Source of the DNA: Streptomyces sp. Je 1-369
Lineage (GTDB): Bacteria; Actinomycetota; Actinomycetes; Streptomycetales; Streptomycetaceae
DNA length: 64,000 nucleotides
NCBI RefSeq assembly: GCF_026810505.1
Contig: NZ_CP101750.1
Coordinates: 897,448-961,447, forward strand
Direction of reading: 5' to 3'
Part shown: piece after piece, positions 54,532-61,352 of the stretch
How the letters are laid out: every line of letters begins with the position of its first letter
Numbering within the stretch: position 1 is the stretch's first letter
Notes under the pieces: generated by a model
The model's database searches: none
What the model was told of the DNA's origin: nothing
Seen by the model: the letters and a program-made list of their open reading frames with translations, nothing else
Program-made: the position numbers and the translations under genes

Positions 54532-54858
54532 ATGCCCGCAGGATCGAATCGCAAGAGGGAACGGCAGTACGAGCACATCAAGGAGAGTGCGAAGGACCGC
54601 GGCGAGTCCACGGGCCGCGCGGAGGAGATCGCCGCCCGCACGGTCAACAAGGAGCGCGCGCGCTCCGGTGAGTCCCGCACGATGAGCCGCACCTCCACGA
54701 AGGACCCGAAGTCCGCGTCGCAGCGCGGCGGCGAGCGTTCTCACCAGGGCTCGCAGGGTCCGACGAAGGACCAGCTCTACGCCGAGGCCCAGAAGAAGAA
54801 CGTCAAGGGCCGCTCGTCGATGAACAAGTCGGAGCTGGCCCGCGCCGTCGGGCGCTGA
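54532..54858 (+). CDS. small basic protein, 'plasmid stabilization'/Rho-N-like family
   Basis: This 108-residue protein has two conserved parts. The N-terminal half begins SNRKRERQYEHIKESAKDRG and continues with RAEEIAARTVNKERARSGE, a family often annotated as plasmid stabilization in Streptomyces. The C-terminal half, TKDQLYAEAQKKNVKGRSSM, then NKSELARAV, resembles the Rho termination factor N-terminal fold. It is highly charged and probably binds nucleic acid. There is no toxin partner, so the plasmid label is doubtful. A sigma-B-like promoter lies upstream and a hairpin follows, so it is likely a stress-induced protein. Confidence 0.82.
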   Translation: MPAGSNRKRERQYEHIKESAKDRGESTGRAEEIAARTVNKERARSGESRTMSRTSTKDPKSASQRGGERSHQGSQGPTKDQLYAEAQKKNVKGRSSMNKSELARAVGR

Positions 54859-54879
54859 AGTCGGCTCCCCCGTTCACCT

Positions 54880-54902
54880 GCGCGGGCCCGCCGGGCCCGC
54901 GC
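54880..54902 (+). terminator. hairpin between the small basic protein and the dehydrogenase operon
   Basis: GCGCGGGCCC at 54880-54889 pairs with GGGCCCGCGC at 54893-54902 in a 10-bp GC-only stem with a 3-base loop. It lies 22 bp after one stop codon and 26 bp before the next start. It may terminate fully or only partly; the lack of a visible promoter downstream suggests read-through. Confidence 0.75.
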
Positions 54903-54927
54903 GGGCCGAGCAGAAAGGTGCGTCCCC

Positions 54928-56112
54928 ATGCGTGCTCTGACCTGGCAAGGCAAGCGCGACGTGCGTGTCGACGAAGTGCCCGACCCTCGCATCGAGAAGC
55001 CCGACGACGTGATCGTCCAGGTGACGTCGACCGGCATCTGCGGCTCCGACCTGCACCTCTACGAGGTCTTCGGGCCCTATCTGGACGCGGGCGACATCCT
55101 CGGCCACGAGGCCATGGGTGTCATCGCGGAGACGGGCCCCGACGTCACCGAGGTGGCCGTGGGCGACCGCGTGGTGATTCCGTTCAACGTCTCGTGCAAC
55201 ACCTGCTGGATGTGCAACCAGGGGCTGCAGTCGCAGTGCGAGACGACGCAGGTCAAGTCCATGGGCAGCGGCGCCTCGCTGTTCGGCTTCACCAAGCTGT
55301 ACGGGCAGGTGCCCGGCGGTCAGGCGGAGCTGCTGCGGGTGCCCTTCGGCAACACGCTGCCCATCAAGGTGCCGCACGGCCCGCCGGACGACCGGTTCGT
55401 GTACCTGTCCGACGTGCTGCCCACGGCGTGGCAGGGCGTGGAGTACGCCGACATCCCGCAGGGCGGCAGCGTCACGGTGTTCGGCCTCGGGCCCATCGGT
55501 GACATGGCCACCCGCATCGCGCGGCTGCGCGGCGCCGATCTTGTCATCGGTGTCGACCTCGTCGACGCCCGCCTGGAGCGCGCCCGCCGCAACGGCGTCA
55601 CGGCCCTCGACCTGCGCGAGCACGGCAAGGACCTGGGCGACGCCATCCGTGACCTCACGGACGGCCGCGGCACGGACGCCGTGATCGACGCGGTCGGCCT
55701 GGAGGCACACGGTTCGCCGGTGGCGACGGCGGCCCAGCGCGCCACCGCGCTCCTGCCCGACAAGCTGGCCCGCCCGCTGATGGAGAAGGCGGGCATCGAC
55801 TGCCTGACCGCTCTCCACGCGGGCATCGACGCGGTCCGGCGCGGCGGCACCCTGTCCATCAGCGGCGTCTACGGCGGAGCCGCGAGCCCCATGCCGCTCC
55901 TCACCATGTTCGACAAGCAGATCCAGCTGCGCATGGGCCAGGCCAACGTATGGCGCTGGATCGAGGACATCCGCCCGCACCTGACGGACGACGACCCGCT
56001 GGGCGTCGACACGTTCGCCACGCACCACCTGCCGCTCAAGGACGCCCCTTCGGCCTACGCGACCTTCCAGGCCAAGGAGGACGGCATGATCAAGACGCTT
56101 CTGCAGCCATGA
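54928..56112 (+). CDS. zinc-dependent alcohol dehydrogenase, formaldehyde dehydrogenase-like
   Basis: This 394-residue enzyme is a medium-chain dehydrogenase of the glutathione-independent formaldehyde dehydrogenase type. Catalytic zinc ligands are C38 (GICGSD) and H60-E61 (LGHEAMG); the structural zinc lobe has C90, C93, C96 and C104 (CNTCWMCNQGLQSQC). The cofactor motif is VFGLGPIGDMATRIA. The long C-terminal insertion separates this branch from simple alcohol dehydrogenases. It probably oxidises formaldehyde or another small aldehyde or alcohol with NAD. It heads a three-gene operon coupled by ATGA overlaps. Confidence 0.92.
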   Translation: MRALTWQGKRDVRVDEVPDPRIEKPDDVIVQVTSTGICGSDLHLYEVFGPYLDAGDILGHEAMGVIAETGPDVTEVAVGDRVVIPFNVSCNTCWMCNQGLQSQCETTQVKSMGSGASLFGFTKLYGQVPGGQAELLRVPFGNTLPIKVPHGPPDDRFVYLSDVLPTAWQGVEYADIPQGGSVTVFGLGPIGDMATRIARLRGADLVIGVDLVDARLERARRNGVTALDLREHGKDLGDAIRDLTDGRGTDAVIDAVGLEAHGSPVATAAQRATALLPDKLARPLMEKAGIDCLTALHAGIDAVRRGGTLSISGVYGGAASPMPLLTMFDKQIQLRMGQANVWRWIEDIRPHLTDDDPLGVDTFATHHLPLKDAPSAYATFQAKEDGMIKTLLQP

Positions 56113-56684
56113 GCGCGGAGCACGACGACGGTCCCGGCGCCCTGATCGTGATCGACATGATCAACACGTACGACCACGAGGACGCCGAGCAGCTGCTGCC
56201 GTCGGTGCGCGAGGTCGTGCCGGTCATCACGGACCTCCTCGCCGCGGCCCGGGAGAGCGGGGCGCCGGTGATCTACGTCAACGACAACTTCGGCCAGTGG
56301 CGCTCCCACCACGGGGAGCTGGTCGACGCCGCCATGGAGGGGCCGCACGCGGACCTGGTCGGTCCCGTGCGGCCGGACGACGACTCGCTGTTCGTCGTGA
56401 AGGCCCGGCACTCGATCTTCTACGAGACGCCGCTGACCTATCTGCTGTGGGAGCTGGGCGTCCGCAAGGTGACGCTGTGCGGCCAGGTGACCGAGCAGTG
56501 CGTGCTGTACTCGGCGCTCGACGCCCACATCCGGCACCTCGACGTGACGGTGGTCGCCGACGCGGTCGCCCACATCCACCCGCACCTCGCGGAGGCAGCC
56601 CTGGAGATGATGCGTATCAACCTCGGAGCCCGGATCGCCAACGGCAAGGACATCGAGTTCGACGGGGGCGGCACAGACACATGA
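56109..56684 (+). CDS. isochorismatase-like cysteine hydrolase
   Basis: This 191-residue hydrolase carries the isochorismatase-fold triad: D16 (IVIDMINT), K98 (VVKARHS) and C131 (TEQCVLYS). The non-prolyl cis peptide region GQVTEQ is present. The family hydrolyses isochorismate, nicotinamide, carbamoyl compounds or peroxide-like amides; the substrate is not clear, and isochorismate itself is unlikely without a siderophore locus here. The ATG overlaps the dehydrogenase stop, so I used it over an upstream frame. It may hydrolyse a toxic amide produced under stress. Confidence 0.9.
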   Translation: MSAEHDDGPGALIVIDMINTYDHEDAEQLLPSVREVVPVITDLLAAARESGAPVIYVNDNFGQWRSHHGELVDAAMEGPHADLVGPVRPDDDSLFVVKARHSIFYETPLTYLLWELGVRKVTLCGQVTEQCVLYSALDAHIRHLDVTVVADAVAHIHPHLAEAALEMMRINLGARIANGKDIEFDGGGTDT

Positions 56685-58390
56685 CGCGCTTTGTCATAGT
56701 CGGCGCGCTGCTCGCCTGCGCGGCCTGCGGTGTGGTGCTCGCCGTGCTGACGTCGCCCTGGTGGTGGGCGGCCGCGGGACCGCTCGTGGCCGTGGCGCTG
56801 ACCGGTGTCCACGACCTCGTGCAGCGACGGCACTCCGTGCTGCGGAACTATCCCGTCCTCGGCCATCTGCGGTTCCTCCTGGAGGCGCTGCGGCCGGAGC
56901 TGCAGCAGTACTTCGTGGAGCGCAACTACGACGGCAGGCCCTTCGACCGCGACACCCGCAGCATCGTCTACGAACGGGCCAAAGGGGTCGCCGCCGAGGA
57001 GCCGTTCGGCAGCGAGCGCGACATGGACAACAGGGGGTACGAGTTCCTCGTGCCGTCGATGGCGCCCGCGCCGGTGCCGAAGGAGCCGCCTCGCGTCCGG
57101 GTCGGCGGGCCCGACTGCACGCAGCCGTACGACATGGCCCTCCTCAACGTCTCGGCGATGAGCTTCGGCTCCCTCTCCGCCCACGCGATCGTCGCGCTGA
57201 ACACGGGAGCGGCGCGGGGCGGGTTCGCGCACGACACCGGGGAGGGCGGCCTCTCCGACCACCATCTGCGGCCCGGCGGCGACCTCGTCTGGGAGATCGG
57301 GACGGGTTACTTCGGCTGCCGCACCCGGGACGGCGCGTTCGACCCCGAGCAGTTCGCCGAGAAGGCCGCCCATCCGGCCGTGCGCTGCGTGTCGCTCAAG
57401 CTGTCGCAGGGTGCGAAGCCGGGCATCGGCGGCGTGCTGCCCGGCAGCAAGGTCAACGCCGAGATCGCCTCCGTACGCGGCGTACCGCAGGGCGAGACCG
57501 TCATCTCACCGCCGTACCACCGGGTCTTCTCCACGCCCCGCGAACTCGTCCGGTTCCTGGCCCGGATGCGGGATCTCGCGCACGGCAAGCCGGTGGGGTT
57601 CAAGCTCTGCCCCGGGTCACGGACCCAGTTCCTCGCCGTGTGCAAGGCCATGGCGGCGGAGGGGATCACCCCGGACTTCATCATCGTCGACGGCGCGGAG
57701 GGCGGGACGGGCGCGGCGCCGCTGGAGTTCGCCGACCACCTCGGCATGCCGCTCACCGACGGGCTCATCACGGTGCACAGCGCCCTCACCGGGGCGGGGC
57801 TGCGGGACCGTATCCGCATCGGTGCGAGCGGCAAGGTGGCGACGGGCTCCGACATCGTCAAGCGCCTGGCCATGGGCGCCGACTACACCAACGCGGCCCG
57901 CGCGATGATGTTCGCCGTCGGCTGCATCCAGGCCCAGCGCTGCCACACCAACCGCTGCCCGACGGGTGTCACCACGGTGGACCCGCGCCGTGCCCGCGCC
58001 CTCGACATCGGGGACAAGTCGGCACGCGTCACCCGGTTCCAGCAGGCCACGGTCCAGAGCGCGCTGCAGATCATGGCCGCGATGGGGGTGCGCGACGCCG
58101 CCGACCTGGGCCCGCACCTCGTGCGGCGCCGCGAGGACAACGGGAGGTTCCGGTCCTACGCCGAGCTGTACGACTGGCTCTCCCCCGGTGAGCTGCTCGC
58201 CGCGCCGCCCGAGACCTGGGCCGCCGACTGGCACGCGGCGGATCCGGACAGCTTCGTCCCCATGACGGGCGCGTTTGGATCACGCGGACCCGGAAACAGG
58301 AGGGACGCCACGTATCGCCCGCGACAACGCGGGCACCCGGACCGTGACCAGTCGCAGGACGGGAACGCCGACCATGGAAGGCACACGTAG
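56681..58390 (+). CDS. FMN-binding glutamate synthase-family flavoprotein
   Basis: This 569-residue protein resembles the alpha/beta-barrel FMN domain of glutamate synthase. A hydrophobic N-terminal helix pair (VIVGALLACAACGVVL and WWWAAAGPLVAVALTGV) suggests a membrane anchor. The barrel contains the FMN segments VIVDGAEGGTGAAP-like and GASGKVATGSDIVKRLAMGA and the 3Fe-4S cysteines in VGCIQAQRCHTNRCPTG. It lacks the glutaminase domain, so it is not a complete glutamate synthase; relatives act as quinone-linked or unknown oxidoreductases. Overlap with the preceding gene is ATGA. Its C-terminal 35 residues are Arg-rich and probably disordered. It may take electrons from the dehydrogenase in the same operon. 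Confidence 0.88.
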   Translation: MTRFVIVGALLACAACGVVLAVLTSPWWWAAAGPLVAVALTGVHDLVQRRHSVLRNYPVLGHLRFLLEALRPELQQYFVERNYDGRPFDRDTRSIVYERAKGVAAEEPFGSERDMDNRGYEFLVPSMAPAPVPKEPPRVRVGGPDCTQPYDMALLNVSAMSFGSLSAHAIVALNTGAARGGFAHDTGEGGLSDHHLRPGGDLVWEIGTGYFGCRTRDGAFDPEQFAEKAAHPAVRCVSLKLSQGAKPGIGGVLPGSKVNAEIASVRGVPQGETVISPPYHRVFSTPRELVRFLARMRDLAHGKPVGFKLCPGSRTQFLAVCKAMAAEGITPDFIIVDGAEGGTGAAPLEFADHLGMPLTDGLITVHSALTGAGLRDRIRIGASGKVATGSDIVKRLAMGADYTNAARAMMFAVGCIQAQRCHTNRCPTGVTTVDPRRARALDIGDKSARVTRFQQATVQSALQIMAAMGVRDAADLGPHLVRRREDNGRFRSYAELYDWLSPGELLAAPPETWAADWHAADPDSFVPMTGAFGSRGPGNRRDATYRPRQRGHPDRDQSQDGNADHGRHT

Positions 58391-58393
58391 CTG

Positions 58394-59917
58394 ATGAACC
58401 ACGTCACAGGCAAGGCGACCACCACCGACGCCGGCGTACCGGTCGAGAGTGACGAACACTCGCTCACCGTCGGCGCCGGCGGCCCGATCCTCCTCCAGGA
58501 CTCCTATCTGATCGAACAGATGGCGCAGTTCAACCGGGAGCGCATCCCCGAGCGGCAGCCGCACGCCAAGGGCAGCGGCGCCTTCGGCCACTTCGAGGTC
58601 ACCGGGGATGTCAGCCGCTACACGAAGGCGGCACTCTTTCAGCCCGGCGCACGGACCGATCTGGTCATCCGGTTCTCGACGGTGGCCGGTGAGCGCGGCA
58701 GCCCGGACACGTGGCGCGACCCGCGCGGCTTCGCGGTGAAGTTCTACACCAGCGAGGGCAACTACGACATGGTCGGGAACAACACCCCGGTCTTCTTCGT
58801 GAAGGACCCGATGAAGTTCCAGCACTTCATCCGGTCGCAGAAGCGCCGCGCGGACAACAACCTCCGCGACCACGACATGCAGTGGGACTTCTGGACCCTC
58901 TCGCCGGAGTCGGCCCACCAGGTCACGTGGCTGATGGGCGACCGCGGCATCCCGCGCAGCTGGCGCCACATGAACGGCTACTCGTCGCACACCTACATGT
59001 GGATCAACGAGCAGGGTGAGCGGTTCTGGGTGAAGTACCACTTCAAGACCGACCAGGGCGTCGAGAACTTCACGCAGCACGAGGGCGACCAGATGGCCGC
59101 GGCCGACACGGACTACCACACCCGTGATCTCTTCGAGCACATCCGGGACGGGGACTACCCGAGCTGGACGCTGTACGTGCAGGTCATGCCGTACGACGAC
59201 GCGGCCACGTACCGGTTCAACCCGTTCGACCTGACGAAGGTGTGGCCGCACGGCGACTACCCGCTGGTCGAGGTCGGCAGGATGACCCTGGACCGCAACC
59301 CGACGGACAACCACGCCGAGATCGAGCAGGCGGCGTTCCAGCCCAACAACCTGGTTCCTGGCATCGGCCCGAGCCCCGACCGCATGCTGCTGGGCAGGCT
59401 GTTCTCGTACGCCGACGCGCACCGTCACCGGATCGGCGGCAACTACCAGCAGCTGCCGGTCAACGCCCCCATCGTGCCCGTCAACACGTACTCCAAGGAC
59501 GGGGCGATGGCCATCCGCAAGACGGAGGACCCGGTCTACGCGCCGAACTCCAAGGGCGGCCCGGCCGCCGACACGGCCCGCCACGGCTCCCCGCCCAGCT
59601 GGTACGCGGACGGCGACATCACCCGCTCGGCCTACGTGGACCACGCGGAGGATGACGACTGGGGCCAGCCCGGCACCATGGTCCGCGAGGTGCTCAACGA
59701 CGCCGAGCGCGACCGTCTGGTGGACAACGTCGTCGGGCACCTGCTCAACGGCGTGACAGAGCCCGTGCTCGTCCGCGCCTTCGAGTACTGGTCGAACATC
59801 GACAAGTCGATCGGTGAGCGCATCGAGCAAGGGGTGCGCGCCAAGGCGGGCGAGAAGGACCCGAAGGCCGCGGAGCAGGCCAACCCGGCGCGCAGCAGCA
59901 TGCAGGACAAGGCCTGA
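58394..59917 (+). CDS. catalase
   Basis: This 507-residue haem catalase has H57 ([14 protein letters not shown]), the distal Asn in [11 protein letters not shown], and the proximal tyrosine in [16 protein letters not shown]. Length is typical for small-subunit clade 3. It begins four bases after the upstream stop and is probably co-transcribed with the dehydrogenase-hydrolase-flavoprotein operon. It differs clearly from the catalase at 41.1 kb. Its position at the end of an oxidoreductase operon suggests it removes peroxide made by the flavoprotein or by the stress itself. Confidence 0.95.
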   Translation: MNHVTGKATTTDAGVPVESDEHSLTVGAGGPILLQDSYLIEQMAQFNRERIPERQPHAKGSGAFGHFEVTGDVSRYTKAALFQPGARTDLVIRFSTVAGERGSPDTWRDPRGFAVKFYTSEGNYDMVGNNTPVFFVKDPMKFQHFIRSQKRRADNNLRDHDMQWDFWTLSPESAHQVTWLMGDRGIPRSWRHMNGYSSHTYMWINEQGERFWVKYHFKTDQGVENFTQHEGDQMAAADTDYHTRDLFEHIRDGDYPSWTLYVQVMPYDDAATYRFNPFDLTKVWPHGDYPLVEVGRMTLDRNPTDNHAEIEQAAFQPNNLVPGIGPSPDRMLLGRLFSYADAHRHRIGGNYQQLPVNAPIVPVNTYSKDGAMAIRKTEDPVYAPNSKGGPAADTARHGSPPSWYADGDITRSAYVDHAEDDDWGQPGTMVREVLNDAERDRLVDNVVGHLLNGVTEPVLVRAFEYWSNIDKSIGERIEQGVRAKAGEKDPKAAEQANPARSSMQDKA

Positions 59918-59933
59918 CCGCTCCCCCCTTCGT

Positions 59934-61352
59934 CTATCTCCTGGGCTGGGTCCTCGGCAGTCTCGTCGCCCCCGCGGCGGCGAGCAGGCAGAAGCCGAGG
60001 ACCCACCAGAAGGTGTCGGCGAACGCCGAGGAGATGTCGGGGCCCCGGTCGGCGAGCCGGTTCTCCAGGACCACGGCGAGTGCGGCCGTGCCGACCGAAC
60101 CGCCCACCGTGTTGAGCAGGTTGAGTGCTCCCGCCGCGCGCGGGAGCTGTTCGGGTTCGATGCGGCTGTAGACGATGTTCATCACGGGTGCGCCGATCAT
60201 CGCCATGCCGATGCCGCGGACCGCGAGCGCCGCGATGATCACCGCGTCCGGGGGTTCATGACCCAGCTGGGTGAACGGGGCCGTCCCGGCCAGGATCAGG
60301 ACGATGCCCGCGACGACCAGGGTCCGCGGCGCGACCTTGTCGATGGTGCGGTTGACCAGGACGGAACCGGCCGCCGCGCCGACGCCCTGCGGGGCGAGCA
60401 GCAGCCCGGCCTCCCACGCGGAGAGGCCGCGGCCGCTCTGGAAGTACAGCGGCAGCAGGAACGTCGTGCCGAACACCGACGCGCCGAGGACGACCAGCGC
60501 GAGGGCCGCGGCCCCGAAGGGCGGCCGGGCGAACAGCCGCGGGTCGACCAGCGGGGTGGCGCGGGTCCGCAGGCCGTGCACGGCGAAGCCCGCCAGCATC
60601 GCGAGACCCGCCGTCACACCGAGCACCGCGGGCAGGTCACGGCCGTGGGCGACCTCGGTCAGCCCGTACACCAGGACGGCGAGACCGGGCGAGAGCAGCA
60701 GGGCGCCCCGCAGGTCGAAGGCCGTGCGCCGGGGTGCCGGGGGCACCGCGGGCACGTAGCGGCGGGCGAGGACGGCAGCGACCACGCCGATCGGCAGGTT
60801 GACGAGGAACAGCCACGGCCAGGACGCCGTGCTGAGGATGGCGCCGCCGACCAGCGGGCCGAACACCGGTGACAGCAGCGGGACGACGGCGACGACGCTG
60901 ATCACACGGCCGGTGCGGTTGCGGCCCGCGACGCGGGCGAGCAGCGCCTGGCCGGTCGCGGGCAGCAGCCCGCCGCCGAGCCCCTGGATCACCCGGAACA
61001 CGATGAGGCTGGTCGCCGACCAGGCGAGCGCGCACAGCACCGAGCCGACCAGGAACACGCCCACCGCGGCGAGCCAGGTGCGCCGGCCGCCGAAGCGGTC
61101 GGCCAGCCAGCCGGAGGCGGGCACGGCCGCGACGACGGCAAGGAGGTAGGCGGTGCTGACCCACTGGATGTCGGCCACCGAGGCGTCGAAATCCTCGGTG
61201 AGGCGGTCGATGCCGACGCTGACGATGGTGGCGTCCAGCGTGGCCATGAAGGTGCCCAGGACCAGGATGAACGCGACGCGCAGCAGCTGCCGGTCCACGC
61301 GGTCGGACGGTGGCGCGGCCGCCGCGGTCCGCCCCTGCGGAGCGCTGGTCAT
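59934..61352 (-). CDS. MFS drug exporter, DHA2/EmrB-QacA type
   Basis: This 472-residue transporter has 13 or 14 predicted helices and the family motif C (FVLGPLVGG-like segment SPVFGPLVGGAIL) plus motif A (GWLADRFGGRRTW). It is a proton-coupled multidrug exporter of the 14-helix DHA2 group. Its ATG overlaps the NRPS stop codon (ATGA), so it is in the same operon and probably exports the peptide product or gives self-resistance. The gene ends 17 bp from the convergent catalase. Confidence 0.92.
   Translation of the reverse strand: MTSAPQGRTAAAAPPSDRVDRQLLRVAFILVLGTFMATLDATIVSVGIDRLTEDFDASVADIQWVSTAYLLAVVAAVPASGWLADRFGGRRTWLAAVGVFLVGSVLCALAWSATSLIVFRVIQGLGGGLLPATGQALLARVAGRNRTGRVISVVAVVPLLSPVFGPLVGGAILSTASWPWLFLVNLPIGVVAAVLARRYVPAVPPAPRRTAFDLRGALLLSPGLAVLVYGLTEVAHGRDLPAVLGVTAGLAMLAGFAVHGLRTRATPLVDPRLFARPPFGAAALALVVLGASVFGTTFLLPLYFQSGRGLSAWEAGLLLAPQGVGAAAGSVLVNRTIDKVAPRTLVVAGIVLILAGTAPFTQLGHEPPDAVIIAALAVRGIGMAMIGAPVMNIVYSRIEPEQLPRAAGALNLLNTVGGSVGTAALAVVLENRLADRGPDISSAFADTFWWVLGFCLLAAAGATRLPRTQPRR

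Noticed and set aside
53053..54858. A 601-codon plus-strand frame ending with the small basic protein
   Set aside because: Everything before 54532 is antisense to the flavoprotein gene. The real protein starts at 54532.
54532..54858. The small basic protein as an antitoxin or plasmid maintenance gene
   Set aside because: There is no toxin partner, replication gene or other plasmid feature nearby; the label comes only from family annotation.
58394..59917. The two catalase genes as a recent duplication
   Set aside because: The proteins differ in length and around the active site (for example [10 protein letters not shown] versus [10 protein letters not shown]) and have different neighbours.
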